Positions 51,200 through 60,040 of a DNA stretch of 64,000 nucleotides are shown piece by piece. The stretch is taken from contig NZ_FNTA01000004.1 of NCBI RefSeq assembly GCF_900105055.1, positions 3,751,501 to 3,815,500 on the forward strand, written 5' to 3'. Under the pieces are notes generated by a model. It did no database searches, was not told the origin of the DNA, and saw nothing but the letters and a program-made list of their open reading frames with translations. The position numbers were made by a program, and so were the translations under genes. This DNA comes from Amycolatopsis lurida (GTDB taxonomy: Bacteria > Actinomycetota > Actinomycetes > Mycobacteriales > Pseudonocardiaceae). Every line of letters begins with the position of its first letter. Position 1 is the stretch's first letter.

Positions 51200-51951
51200 T
51201 CGACGCTGTGGGCAACCCCCAGTCCCTGCTGCTGCTCGGCGGCACCTCCGACATCGCGCTCGCGATCGCGGAGAAGTACCTGGCCGAGAAGCCCCTCCGG
51301 GTCGTGCTGGCCGGACGCCGGTCGCCGCGGCTCGACGCGGCCGCGCAGCGCTTGAAGGACAAGGGTGCCGAAGTCTCCACCGTGGACTTCGACGCGAAGG
51401 ACCTGGAGTCGCACCCGGCCGTGCTGGACAAGGCGTTCGAGGGTGGCGACATCGACGTGGCCGTCGTGGCGTTCGGCCTGCTCGGCGACCAGGAAGAGCT
51501 GTGGCAGGACCACGCGAAGGCCGTCGAGGCGGCGACCGTGAACTACACGGCCGCGGTTTCGGTGGGTGTCGCGCTGTCGAACAAGCTCAAGAAGCAGGGG
51601 CACGGCAAGGTCATCGCGCTGTCGTCGGTCGCCGGTGAGCGGGTCCGCCGGTCGAACTTCGTCTACGGCTCCACGAAGGCCGGTTTCGACGGCTTCTACC
51701 TGGGCCTCGGCGAGGCCCTGTCCGAGTTCGGCGTGCAGATCACCGTCGTCCGCCCCGGGCACGTGAAGACCAAGATGACCGAGGGACTCAAGGACGCCCC
51801 GCTGGCGCAGACCGCCGAGCAGGTCGCCGAGATCGCCGTCGGCGCCTCGCGCGCGGGCAAGGAACTGGTGTGGGCGCCCGCCCCGTTCCGCCTGGTCATG
51901 TCGGCCCTGCGGCACGTACCGCGGCCGATCTTCCGGAAGCTGCCGATCTAG
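51196..51951 (+). CDS. dprE2: decaprenylphosphoryl-2-keto-ribose reductase DprE2
   Basis: SDR enzyme of 251 residues that reduces the 2-keto intermediate made by DprE1 to decaprenyl-phosphoryl-arabinose with NADH. The nucleotide loop GGTSDIA near residue 15 and the catalytic Tyr/Lys in VYGSTKAG are seen, with Ser in SSVAGERVRRS. Length and the final RHVPRPIFRKLPI match the Rv3791 type. Start-stop overlap with dprE1 ensures equal synthesis of the two subunits, which act as a complex. Confidence 0.95.
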   Translation: MIDAVGNPQSLLLLGGTSDIALAIAEKYLAEKPLRVVLAGRRSPRLDAAAQRLKDKGAEVSTVDFDAKDLESHPAVLDKAFEGGDIDVAVVAFGLLGDQEELWQDHAKAVEAATVNYTAAVSVGVALSNKLKKQGHGKVIALSSVAGERVRRSNFVYGSTKAGFDGFYLGLGEALSEFGVQITVVRPGHVKTKMTEGLKDAPLAQTAEQVAEIAVGASRAGKELVWAPAPFRLVMSALRHVPRPIFRKLPI

Positions 51952-52001
51952 GGAACGAGCGCACGGCTACGCTCCGCATTTGGTCCTCTGAATGCCGAAG
52001 G

Positions 52002-53507
52002 TCAGCGGGCGGGCAGCAGGTAGAGCTTCTGCGTGCCCATCCAGGGCGAGCTGATCGTCCAGGTCGCGAGCGCGTTCGGCGGTGGCGCCTTCCTGGTGGT
52101 GACCAGCACGAGATCCGGGGTCGCGGGCGGGACGCTGTGGTCGAAGAACCGGAAGTTCGCCTCCAGCAGGGCCTTGCCGAGATCGCCGCTGCGGTTCTTC
52201 GTCTCGACGATCGCCGGGTCGACGGAGCCGCGGTCGGAGAACTGGTCGACGATGTCGCAATCGCAGGAATAGGCGAGCGCGCCGACCTCACCCGCGCTCT
52301 CCACCTTGCGTCCCTTGGTCAGTTCGCCCAGTTGCGCCCCGATCGCGCGGTACTCGTCGGACGCGGCGTGGTTGCTGCTGATGGGCGCGAACCGGCGCGG
52401 CAGTTCGGGAGCCGCGTAGACGACGGCGCTCACGAGGACGAACGCGCCCGCGAGGATCCCCGCGCCGAGCCGGGCCCGGCCGGGCAGAGCGCCGGCTCCG
52501 GCGGCGAGGAAGACCGTCGCGCCGATGATGCTGGGCGCGTAATACCAGTGGTACGGCGGGACGTTCAGCCAGCAATAAGCCAGGTAGTGCGCCGCACCGG
52601 CGATGGCGAGCGTGGCGAACGGCAACAGCCGCTTCGCCCGCTCCGAGCCACGCCGGAAGTGGAATGTCCACAGTAGACCGGCCAGCGCGCCGAGCACGAG
52701 CGGCAGGAAGGAAAGAGTCGCCGTCACCGGCAAGTTGCGCAGGTACAGCAGCGGACCGTTGGTGAAACTGAACGGACCCCACGAGCGCTGCATGATCTTG
52801 ATGACCAGCGTGTCCGGCACCGCCGAACCCAGCACCAGCCAGCTGAACAGGAACCACGGCAGCATCACCGCGAGCGCGGCGAACGTCATCCGCCAGATAC
52901 CCGCCCAGAATTCGCGGCGCCCGAGGAACAGGACGAACGCGATCAGCAGCAGGTCGATCCGGATCAGCGCGATCAGGCCGATCATCGCGCCCGCGGCGGC
53001 GGGACGGCGTTCGTGCAGGAACACCATCGACCAGACGACGGCGGTCGCGCCGAGGGCGACTTCGAGCCCGACCGACGACAGCAGCAGCGGATTCACCAGC
53101 AGCATGCCCAGCGCCAGCGGGGCGAACCAGCCGGGGAGACCGGTCGCGGCGCCGATCCGGCGCAGGCCGAGGACGAGCGCCACCTGGCTCGCGACGAAGA
53201 CGATCCCCGCGGCGAAGACGGCGTCCCGCACGATGAAGGTGACGAGCGCCAGCACGAGGACGTTCAGCGGCGACGTCGCGGTGTTGGCCGTGCCTTCTTC
53301 GATCAGGCCCCAGTGGCCGTGGAAGGCGAGGTTCTTCGCATACGAGAGCGTGATGTACGTGTCGTCGATCAAATGACCGCTGACCAGCACGAACACCAGG
53401 GCCGAAGCGACCGCCGCCCCGGCCGGGAGCGCCCAGGGGCGGGTAAGGACGGCGGCTCCCGGCAGCGCACCGGGAGCCTGGGGCAGATCAGCGGAGGCGC
53501 TTCGCAT
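52002..53507 (-). CDS. GT-C family membrane glycosyltransferase, AftB-like by position
   Basis: Membrane protein of 501 residues with about 10 hydrophobic segments. The first external loop carries the acidic pair of GT-C enzymes (LIDDTYITLSYAKNL), followed by a TATSPLNV segment; a soluble C-terminal domain (about 385-501) lies outside. GT-C enzymes use polyprenyl-phosphate sugars, and with DPA made next door this is a candidate arabinofuranosyltransferase. Gene order glf, PAP2, ubiA and then this gene parallels Rv3809c-Rv3805c, where the last gene is aftB. That is positional evidence; I could not confirm AftB-specific motifs. It has its own leaderless promoter. Confidence 0.7.
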   Translation of the reverse strand: MRSASADLPQAPGALPGAAVLTRPWALPAGAAVASALVFVLVSGHLIDDTYITLSYAKNLAFHGHWGLIEEGTANTATSPLNVLVLALVTFIVRDAVFAAGIVFVASQVALVLGLRRIGAATGLPGWFAPLALGMLLVNPLLLSSVGLEVALGATAVVWSMVFLHERRPAAAGAMIGLIALIRIDLLLIAFVLFLGRREFWAGIWRMTFAALAVMLPWFLFSWLVLGSAVPDTLVIKIMQRSWGPFSFTNGPLLYLRNLPVTATLSFLPLVLGALAGLLWTFHFRRGSERAKRLLPFATLAIAGAAHYLAYCWLNVPPYHWYYAPSIIGATVFLAAGAGALPGRARLGAGILAGAFVLVSAVVYAAPELPRRFAPISSNHAASDEYRAIGAQLGELTKGRKVESAGEVGALAYSCDCDIVDQFSDRGSVDPAIVETKNRSGDLGKALLEANFRFFDHSVPPATPDLVLVTTRKAPPPNALATWTISSPWMGTQKLYLLPAR

Positions 53508-53514
53508 CACGAAC

Positions 53515-53520
53515 ACCGTA
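53515..53520 (-). promoter_or_regulatory. -10 hexamer TACGGT, leaderless promoter of the AftB-like gene
   Basis: On the minus strand TACGGT is followed by 7 bases and then ATG. Confidence 0.45.
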
Positions 53521-53545
53521 CACGGCGGCGTGATGATTCCGTTAT

Positions 53546-53881
53546 CTACCCGCCGTGCGACTCGTCACGCCCACCGCGGTCGCCGTGGCCGTCACGGAAG
53601 TCCCGGTGCAGGCCAGGGCCGCCAGGACCACGGTGTTCGCGGGAAATACCGGGCCGCCGATCACCGTCGCGGGAGGCGAGGCCGACGGCGGTGCCGATGA
53701 TCCCGCCGCCGACGATGAACCCGAGTGCGCCGACCGCGACCAGTTGCGTCGCGCGGTGCCCGGCGAACCGGCGGAATCCGCCCTTCGCCGGCGGAGCCTG
53801 CGTCTTCGAGGTCTCGTCCGCCCCCGAGGGCTGCTCGACCGTCTTGTCCTCGTCTTCGGACGGCCGCTGCGGGTCGCTCAT
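53546..53881 (-). CDS. small single-pass membrane protein with His/Asp/Arg/Gly-rich tail
   Basis: Protein of 111 residues, not recognised. An acidic N-terminus (MSDPQRPSEDEDKT) and a Lys/Arg patch (GGFRRFAGHRATQ) precede one membrane segment (LVAVGALGFIVGGGIIGTAVGL). The outside tail is a low-complexity mix of Asp, Arg, His and Gly, which could bind metal or polyanions. AGGAG lies 7 bases before the ATG. It sits between the ubiA operon terminator and the AftB-like gene. No function is assigned. Confidence 0.65.
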   Translation of the reverse strand: MSDPQRPSEDEDKTVEQPSGADETSKTQAPPAKGGFRRFAGHRATQLVAVGALGFIVGGGIIGTAVGLASRDGDRRPGISREHRGPGGPGLHRDFRDGHGDRGGRDESHGG

Positions 53882-53907
53882 GATTCGCTCCTCAAGGCTC
53901 GCACACT

Positions 53908-53957
53908 GGGGGCGGGCTGCTTGCCCGCCCCCATCACCGAGGATGCGTGCGCATCCT
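53908..53957 (-). terminator. tandem hairpins after the glf-PAP2-ubiA operon
   Basis: GGGGGCGGGC and its complement (53908-53932, 5-base loop) and AGGATGCG/CGCATCCT (53940-53957, 2-base spacer) follow the ubiA stop on the minus strand. Confidence 0.6.
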
Positions 53958-53984
53958 GTGGATGCGCTGTGTCCGAGCTGTCGA

Positions 53985-54944
53985 TCAGAGATAGAACGAC
54001 AGGAACAGCGTGATGACCCAGCTCGCGCCGAGCACCTGGAGCACGCGGTCCTTGAGCGCGATCTCCTCCGGCTCGCCCGCGTTGCCGCCGTCGACGTCGA
54101 CGGCGTAGCGCAGGACGGCGACCACGAACGGGACCATCGAGACGACCGCCCAGACCGAGTTGCGCTCGACCTGGCGGATCTCGAACGCCCACAGGCAGTA
54201 CGACATGATCAGGATCGCCGCGGACGTCGCCCAGACGAACCGCAGGTAACTCGCCGAGTACTTCTTGAGCGAAGACCGGATCTTCGCTCCCGTGCGCTCG
54301 AAGAGCATGATCTCGGCGTAGCGCTTGCCCGCCACCATGAACAGCGAGCCGAACGCGGTGACCAGCAGGAACCACTGCGAAAGCGCGATTCCGGCCGCCA
54401 CACCGCCGGCGATCGACCGCATCAGGAAGCCCGAGCCGACGATGGCCAGATCGACCACCGGCTGGTGCTTGAGCCCGAAGCAGTAGCCGAGCTGGACGGC
54501 CTCGTAGACCGCCAGCACGACCGCGAGCTGCCAGCTGGCGAGGAACGAGATGCCGAGGCCCGCCGCGAAGAACACGGCCGCCGCGACGAACGCCACCGGT
54601 ACCGGCACGATCCCGGCCGCGATGGGCCGGTTCCGCTTGGTCGGATGCGCCCGGTCGGCCTCGACGTCGATCGCGTCGTTGATGAGATAGACCGAGGAGG
54701 CCACCAGCGAGAACGCCGCGAAGGCGATCAGCGCGGCGATCAGCAGACCGGTCCGGTCCGTCGACTTCGAAAAGGCGAAGAACGGTGCGGCGAACACCAG
54801 CACGTTCTTCACCCACTGGCGCGGGCGTGCCGTCTTGATGATGCCGCCGACGAGACCGCCGGCGACCTTTTTCGGTTCGGCGGCCCCGGCCACGGGTTCT
54901 ACGTCGTCAGGCTTGGAATCGGCCTTCTCGGTCGTTTCACTCAT
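53985..54944 (-). CDS. ubiA: decaprenyl-phosphate phosphoribosyltransferase (UbiA family, Rv3806c-like)
   Basis: Membrane enzyme of 319 residues that joins phosphoribosyl pyrophosphate to decaprenyl phosphate, the first step of DPA synthesis. After a ~25-residue acidic cytosolic tail, nine or so membrane segments carry the two UbiA motifs: NDxxDxxxD at about 89-97 (LINDAIDVEADR) with following HPTKRNRPIAAG, and a second acidic site near the middle. It is coupled to the PAP2 gene upstream by an ATGA overlap, which fits the next pathway step, removal of the 5'-phosphate. Confidence 0.95.
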   Translation of the reverse strand: MSETTEKADSKPDDVEPVAGAAEPKKVAGGLVGGIIKTARPRQWVKNVLVFAAPFFAFSKSTDRTGLLIAALIAFAAFSLVASSVYLINDAIDVEADRAHPTKRNRPIAAGIVPVPVAFVAAAVFFAAGLGISFLASWQLAVVLAVYEAVQLGYCFGLKHQPVVDLAIVGSGFLMRSIAGGVAAGIALSQWFLLVTAFGSLFMVAGKRYAEIMLFERTGAKIRSSLKKYSASYLRFVWATSAAILIMSYCLWAFEIRQVERNSVWAVVSMVPFVVAVLRYAVDVDGGNAGEPEEIALKDRVLQVLGASWVITLFLSFYL

Positions 54945-55456
54945 CGTCGCTTCAGCTTCCTACGTATCAGGCCGCCGACTACGCCCCCTAGGGCCGCTCC
55001 GGCCAAAACGTCGGTCGGGTAGTGGACGCCGAGCACGAGCCGGGAGGCCAGCATCGGCGGTACCAGGGCCGGGACCAGGTTACGCCCGGTCAATCCGGAG
55101 TAGAGCACCGCCGCCGCCGTAGTCGAGGTCGCGTGCGAGGACGGGAAGCTCAGCTTGCTCGGCGTGGAGACGAGGACCTCGACGCTCGGGTGGTCCGGGC
55201 GGGGCCGCCTGACCACGCGTTTCACCGCGATGGACGCGGCGTGCGCGCCGACGACACCGGCCGCCGCGACCAGCCAGTCCTTGCGGCGCTTCTTGTCGAC
55301 CGCCGCCCCGACGAGCCCCAGCGCGAACCATCCCGCGCTGTGCTCGCCGAAGTGCGAAAGACCCCGAGCCGCCTTGACCGTGACGTCGCTCTTCAGGACG
55401 CTCTGAGCCTTCGCGAGAACAGCGACCTCACCGGTGGGAGCGCCCTTCTCAAGCAT
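54941..55456 (-). CDS. PAP2 phosphatase (Rv3807c-like), decaprenyl-phosphoribose 5-phosphatase candidate
   Basis: Membrane phosphatase of about 171 residues of the PAP2 superfamily. The three motifs are intact: KRVVRRPRP, PSSHATS and SRLVLGVHYPTDV. In the DPA pathway it is the presumed remover of the 5'-phosphate from decaprenyl-phosphoryl-5-phosphoribose; this is supported by position and family, not proven here. I chose an ATG that overlaps the glf stop by 8 bases; an ATG nine codons earlier is also open and would overlap by 35. Confidence 0.88.
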   Translation of the reverse strand: MLEKGAPTGEVAVLAKAQSVLKSDVTVKAARGLSHFGEHSAGWFALGLVGAAVDKKRRKDWLVAAAGVVGAHAASIAVKRVVRRPRPDHPSVEVLVSTPSKLSFPSSHATSTTAAAVLYSGLTGRNLVPALVPPMLASRLVLGVHYPTDVLAGAALGGVVGGLIRRKLKRR

Positions 55457-56675
55457 CGAGAGACCCGTCCAAAGGCGCGCCATCGGTCAGGTGCGGCGCG
55501 ATCTTGTTGTCGAACGCGGTCAGCGCCGAGCCGATGGCCATGTGCATGTCGAGGTACTTGTAGGTACCGAGACGGCCGCCGAACAGCACGTTCTTGTTCT
55601 TGGCCTCGGCCTTCGCCAGCTCGCGGTAGGCCTCGAGCTTCTCGCGGTTCTCCGGGGTGTTGATCGGGTAGTACGGCTCGTCTTCCTCGCCGGCGAACCG
55701 GGAGTACTCGCGGAAGACGACCGACTTGTCGTTCGGGTAGTGCTTGCGCTCCGGGTGGAAGTGCCGGAATTCGATGATCCGGGTGTAGGGCACTTCTTCG
55801 TCGTTGTAGTTGACCACCGAGGTGCCCTGGAAGTCACCCGTCTCGACGACCTCGGATTCGAAGTCCACGGTGCGCCAGGTGAACCGGCCCGCGGAGTAGT
55901 CGAAGTAGCGGTCCAGCGGACCCGTGTAGACGGTCGGGGTGCCGGCGGGGATGTGCTCGCGGACGTCGAAGTAGTCGACGTTCAGCCGCACCTCGATGTT
56001 CTCGTGCTCGGCCATCTTCTCGAGCCACGCGGTGTAGCCGTCGACGGGCAGACCCTCGTAGGTGTCGTTGAAGTACCGGTTGTCGAAGGTGTAGCGGACC
56101 GGGAGCCGGGTGATGATGTCGGCGCCGAGGTTCTTCGGGTCGTTCTCCCACTGCTTGGCCGTGTAGCCGCGGATGAACGCCTCGTACAGCGGGCGGCCGA
56201 CCAGCGAGATCGCCTTCTCTTCGAGGTTCTGCGCGTTCGCGGTCTCGAACTCCGACGCCTGCTTGGCGATCAGCTCGCGGGCCTCGTCGGGCGTGTGCGA
56301 CTTCCCGAAGAACTGGTTGATCAGGCCCAGGTTCATCGGGAAGGAGTAGACCTGGTCCTTGACCTTGGCGAACACCCGGTGCTGGTAGTTCGTGAACTCG
56401 GTGAAGCGGTTGACGTACTCCCACACCCGCTTGTTCGAGGTGTGGAACAGGTGCGCACCGTAACGGTGCACCTCGATCCCGGTCTCGGGCTCGGCCTCGG
56501 AGTAGGCGTTGCCACCGATGTGGTGCCGCCGCTCCAGCACGAGGACCTTCTTGCCGAGCTCGGCCGCGGCCCGTTCGGCGACGGTCAGCCCGAAGAATCC
56601 GGAGCCGACCACGATGAGGTCGTAGCCGGTGTAATCGGCTTCAGTAATCTTGTCGGGGTTCGTGTGCGCGCTCAC
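55449..56675 (-). CDS. glf: UDP-galactopyranose mutase
   Basis: Flavoenzyme of 408 residues that interconverts UDP-galactopyranose and UDP-galactofuranose, the donor for GlfT1 and GlfT2. An N-terminal FAD motif (LIVVGSGFFGLTVAERA) is followed by RRHHIGGNAYSE and HRYGAHLFHTSNKRVW, with the later YTAKQW, RYFNDTYEGLPVDGY and RLGTYKYLDMHMAIGSAL segments all present. The GTG start was chosen for a TACCCT hexamer ending 8 bases upstream and family alignment; the frame stays open far upstream without meaning. First gene of the glf-PAP2-ubiA operon. Confidence 0.97.
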   Translation of the reverse strand: MSAHTNPDKITEADYTGYDLIVVGSGFFGLTVAERAAAELGKKVLVLERRHHIGGNAYSEAEPETGIEVHRYGAHLFHTSNKRVWEYVNRFTEFTNYQHRVFAKVKDQVYSFPMNLGLINQFFGKSHTPDEARELIAKQASEFETANAQNLEEKAISLVGRPLYEAFIRGYTAKQWENDPKNLGADIITRLPVRYTFDNRYFNDTYEGLPVDGYTAWLEKMAEHENIEVRLNVDYFDVREHIPAGTPTVYTGPLDRYFDYSAGRFTWRTVDFESEVVETGDFQGTSVVNYNDEEVPYTRIIEFRHFHPERKHYPNDKSVVFREYSRFAGEEDEPYYPINTPENREKLEAYRELAKAEAKNKNVLFGGRLGTYKYLDMHMAIGSALTAFDNKIAPHLTDGAPLDGSLDA

Positions 56676-56683
56676 GGGCGTCG

Positions 56684-56689
56684 AGGGTA
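56684..56689 (-). promoter_or_regulatory. -10 hexamer TACCCT, near-leaderless promoter of the glf operon
   Basis: On the minus strand TACCCT is followed by 8 bases and then GTG. Confidence 0.45.
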
Positions 56690-56756
56690 CGCACGTCGAC
56701 TCCGAGTCCTGCAGCGAGCATCGGTTTTCACCTTCGACAGACACATTTAGGAAGCA

Positions 56757-58766
56757 GTGCCTACTCCGGACACCTTCTGGTCCTACTTCGGTGCGACCCT
56801 CACCTATCTGGCCGTCCTGGCGGTCCCCGGCGGGCTGGTCGGCCGGGCCGCGGGCCTGCGCGGCTGGGCCCTGGCGGGCCTGGCCCCACTGCTGTCCTAC
56901 ACGGTAACCGGACTGGCCGGACCGTGGCTGGCACTCGCGGGCGTGTCGTACAACCCGCTGACCGTGGCGGCCGTCACGGTCGTGCTCGCCGGGATCGGCT
57001 TCGGCCTGCGGAAGCTCGGTCAGGCACGCGGCCGGCTCAAGCCGGGCGCCGAGGAGCCGCCGACGAAGTGGCACCCGCGCGCGCACTACGCCGTCGCGGC
57101 CTGCGTCGCGCTGGCGGTCGGGATCTCGATCCTCGTGGTGCTCTCGGCCCGCGGCGGGACGACGGCGGTGTTCCAGCGCTGGGACACGGTCTTCCACGCG
57201 AACGGCATCCGCTACATCGCCGAGACCGGCGACGGCTCGCTGACCGGCATGGGCACCATCAACTGGTACCCGGACGGCTCGTTCTACCCGAACGCGTATC
57301 ACCTGGTCGGCTCGCTCGTGTACTCGATTTCGGGTACGACGATCCCGGTCACGCTGAACGCCATCACCATGCCGGTCGCCGGGATCTTCGCGCTGTCGAT
57401 GGTCGCCCTGATCCGCCAGCTCGGCGGGCGTGCGGTGTTCGCGGGCTGCACGGCGCTGGTCGCCGCGGCGGCCACCACCGGCGCGTACGAGTCGGTGTCC
57501 AGCGGGCTGCTGCCGTTCGCGCTCGGGATCGTGCTGACGCCGCTGGCCGTCGTCGCGCTGGCCCGCTTCCTCGCGCGGCCCGGCCTCGACACCGGCTACG
57601 TGCTCGCGCTCACCGCGGTCGGCCTGCTGGCGGCGCACTCGTCGGCGCTGTTCGGTGCACTGCTGTTCGCGTTCCCGCTGGTGGTGCAGCGCTGGTACCG
57701 CGCGCTGCGGCACAAACCGCTCGACGGGGTGCCGGAAGGCCGTGGCGGCTGGCGGGTGATCGGCGGCGACGTCGTCAAGATGGTGCCGGTGATGGTGGGC
57801 AGCGGACTGCTCGCGGCGCCGCATATCCTCGGCGCCCTGAACTTCACTTCGGGTTCATACCCTTATTACGCGTGGGGTTCGGACCTGCCGATCGTGAAGT
57901 CGCTCGGATTGCTGGTGACGTTCCGGCAGGTGCTGAGCGCCCCGCAGGTATGGCTGACGGTGCTGCTGGTGATCGGCGTGCTCGGCCTGTTCCGGCTCGG
58001 CCGGATGCGCTGGGTGGGTCTTTCGGCGATCGGGTTCTCGGTGCTGTTCGTGCTGGTCGCCTCGTTCGGTGCCGAACCGTGGGTGATCTCCCTGTCGCGG
58101 CCTTGGTGGAACGACCGGTACCGCCTGATGGCGCTCGCCGCGATCCCGCTGTGCCTGCTGGCCGGGCACGGCATGGCGGAGCTGCAGCGCTGGTTCGCGA
58201 AGTGGGCGAGCGGGCGCTCCTGGGTGAAGAGCCGTCCCGCGCTGCCCGCCCGGCTGGGCCTGGCGACCGCCGTGTTCGTCGTGGCCGCGTCGGCCGTGCT
58301 GACCAAGGGCTTCTACACCGAGTCGAACGCGCACGCGGTGTCGTTCCTGTACTACAACGGGCCCGAGGGCGAGGTCACGCCGCCGGTCAGCGCCGACGAG
58401 CTCGCCGCGATGAACGAGCTGACCAAGATGAACGTCGGTCCGGACGAGAAGGTGCTCAACGAGCGCTTCGACGGGACGGCCTGGCTGTACGCCATCACCG
58501 GTATCCACCCGGTCGCCGGGCACTACGACCCGGGCGTGCCGCCGCCGGACGCGAAGTACCTGGCGCTGCACTTCCGGGAGTACGACACCGACCCCGAGGT
58601 ACGGGCCGCGGTGCGGCGGCTGAACATCAAGCACGTGCTGATCGGGAGCTCGCCGATCAAGATCGGCGAGCCGCCGGCGCCGGGGCTGCGGGACCTGGAC
58701 GGGCTCGGCTTCCTGCGGAAGGACTTCTCCAACGCGGGCGCCTCGATCTACACGCTGACCCGCTGA
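56757..58766 (+). CDS. large polytopic membrane protein, GT-C/DUF6541-like
   Basis: Membrane protein of 669 residues with about 13 hydrophobic segments and a soluble C-terminal part (about 540-669). An external loop after segment 4 contains RWDTVFHANGIRYIAETGDGS, the type of acidic loop found in GT-C glycosyltransferases, and WYPDGSFYPNAYHLVGSL. It resembles the DUF6541 group and may do the job of the Rv3779-type enzyme of the mycobacterial locus (polyprenyl-phosphate mannose-using or wall-polymer transferase), which is missing beside bpa here. This is inference from fold and place. The GTG follows AGGAAG closely. It is divergent from glf. Confidence 0.75.
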   Translation: MPTPDTFWSYFGATLTYLAVLAVPGGLVGRAAGLRGWALAGLAPLLSYTVTGLAGPWLALAGVSYNPLTVAAVTVVLAGIGFGLRKLGQARGRLKPGAEEPPTKWHPRAHYAVAACVALAVGISILVVLSARGGTTAVFQRWDTVFHANGIRYIAETGDGSLTGMGTINWYPDGSFYPNAYHLVGSLVYSISGTTIPVTLNAITMPVAGIFALSMVALIRQLGGRAVFAGCTALVAAAATTGAYESVSSGLLPFALGIVLTPLAVVALARFLARPGLDTGYVLALTAVGLLAAHSSALFGALLFAFPLVVQRWYRALRHKPLDGVPEGRGGWRVIGGDVVKMVPVMVGSGLLAAPHILGALNFTSGSYPYYAWGSDLPIVKSLGLLVTFRQVLSAPQVWLTVLLVIGVLGLFRLGRMRWVGLSAIGFSVLFVLVASFGAEPWVISLSRPWWNDRYRLMALAAIPLCLLAGHGMAELQRWFAKWASGRSWVKSRPALPARLGLATAVFVVAASAVLTKGFYTESNAHAVSFLYYNGPEGEVTPPVSADELAAMNELTKMNVGPDEKVLNERFDGTAWLYAITGIHPVAGHYDPGVPPPDAKYLALHFREYDTDPEVRAAVRRLNIKHVLIGSSPIKIGEPPAPGLRDLDGLGFLRKDFSNAGASIYTLTR

Positions 58767-58792
58767 CCACCCGCCGATGCGCCGGGGCGTAA

Positions 58793-58858
58793 GACGCGTG
58801 TTTGAAGCCGTATGACGCGTGATTGAAGGCGTAACTCGCGAGTTACGCCTTCAATCAC
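58793..58858. repeat. tandem 21-bp units running into a 40-bp perfect palindrome
   Basis: Two units starting GACGCGTG (58793-58813 and 58814-58834) share the period and core of the 24628 repeats. From 58819 to 58858 the sequence is an exact 40-base palindrome around CTCGCGAG, with arms starting GTGATTGAAGGCG. It follows the GT-C gene stop by 26 bases and can act as its terminator. Confidence 0.8.
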
Positions 58859-59079
58859 GTGAGTTACGCGTCTGGACACGCGAATCGCGGCAAAAGATCA
58901 AGGCTCGCGTGGCTGCGGACTGCCCCTGCCGCGACCACGCGAGCCTCAGTCCCCCATTCACCCCCGGGGTGACCCATGAGGGGCAGCCGTCGTCGGCCAC
59001 GCCCACTCGCTGTACTTGTCTGTCAGACGACCAGGGGGCGGAACCGGTTTACCCGGCCCCCCAACGTCACCCGATCGGC
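58859..59079. other. intergenic region without a gene
   Basis: It lies between convergent genes. Apart from further GAGTTACGCG-type fragments of the upstream repeat at its left end, nothing is seen. Confidence 0.5.
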
Positions 59080-59973
59080 CTAAGAGCTTCTTCCCTGGAG
59101 TACCGGGAGTACATCGCTCGCGACTTCTTCGAGGGTCGACTCACGGCCGACGTAGTAATCGCCGGACCGCGGCCAGTGGGTGACGATGTCGGTGAAGCCG
59201 AGCTCCCCGGCCCGCCCGGCGGCGTCGGTGAACGCGTCCACGCTGGAGAGCGAGAAGACCGGCGCCGAGTCGAGGCTGAGGAAGCGCTGCACGCTCGCCT
59301 TGTCCCTGCCCACGACGTCGAGGCGCTCGTCGAAGGTCTTCACGAGTTCCGCGACGCCCTTCCACCACTCGTCCTGGGTGTCCGCTTTGCCGCCCGTCGT
59401 GGCCCAGCCCGCGCCGAACCGCGCGGCGAGCGTCATCGTGCGCGGGCCGTTCGCGGCCACCAGGAACGGCAGCCGAGGCCGCTGTACGCAGCCGGGCTGG
59501 TTCCTCGCGCCCTTGGCCCGGTAGTACTCGCCCTCGAAGTCGAAGCCGTCGGTCATCAGCAGGCCGTCGAGCGCTTCGACGAACTCGGCGAACCGGTCCG
59601 TGCGCTGTTTGACCGACAATTCGGGGCCGTCGAGCACGACGGCGTCGTAGCTGGTGTTCGTGACCCCGGCGCCCACGCCGAGGATGAAGCGGCCGTCGGA
59701 GATGTCGTCGAGGGTGGTCAGCTCGCGGGCGAACGGCACCGGGTGCCGTGCGACCGGTGAGGCGACGAAGGTGCCCAATCTGATCCGCGACGTCACCATC
59801 GCGGCCGCCGTCAACGTTGGCATCGCACTGAACCACGGGCCGTCGACGAGAGTCCGCCAGCCGAGGTGGTCGTACGTCCAAGCGTGGTCGAAGCCGTATT
59901 CCTCGGCGGCCCGCCATTTCGGCTCGGCCGCCCACCAACGATCTTCCGGAAGGATCACGATGCCTACGCGCAC
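59080..59973 (-). CDS. LLM-class (luciferase-like) F420-dependent oxidoreductase
   Basis: TIM-barrel flavin/F420 oxidoreductase of 297 residues. Typical features are RVGIVILPEDRW at the start, DHLGWR after strand 2, ARELTTLDDISDGRFILGVGAG and ANGPRTMTLAARFGAGW, where the cofactor sits. Enzymes of this class in actinomycetes use reduced F420 on various substrates; the substrate here is unknown. The GTG was chosen because TACCTT ends 7 bases upstream and the family starts here. It is divergent from the HAD gene. Confidence 0.88.
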   Translation of the reverse strand: MRVGIVILPEDRWWAAEPKWRAAEEYGFDHAWTYDHLGWRTLVDGPWFSAMPTLTAAAMVTSRIRLGTFVASPVARHPVPFARELTTLDDISDGRFILGVGAGVTNTSYDAVVLDGPELSVKQRTDRFAEFVEALDGLLMTDGFDFEGEYYRAKGARNQPGCVQRPRLPFLVAANGPRTMTLAARFGAGWATTGGKADTQDEWWKGVAELVKTFDERLDVVGRDKASVQRFLSLDSAPVFSLSSVDAFTDAAGRAGELGFTDIVTHWPRSGDYYVGRESTLEEVASDVLPVLQGRSS

Positions 59974-59980
59974 ACCCGGC

Positions 59981-59986
59981 AAGGTA
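59981..59986 (-). promoter_or_regulatory. -10 hexamer TACCTT, leaderless promoter of the LLM oxidoreductase gene
   Basis: On the minus strand TACCTT is followed by 7 bases and then GTG. Confidence 0.45.
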
Positions 59987-60040
59987 GCGGTGCCCGCCGA
60001 CACTTCGCCCGATGGGCGGATCTTCGGGGATGATGTGCCG

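Noticed and set aside
57855..58634. Antisense frame over the 3' half of the GT-C-like gene
   Set aside because: The sense strand encodes a continuous membrane protein plus soluble domain; the antisense translation is His/Arg-rich shadow.
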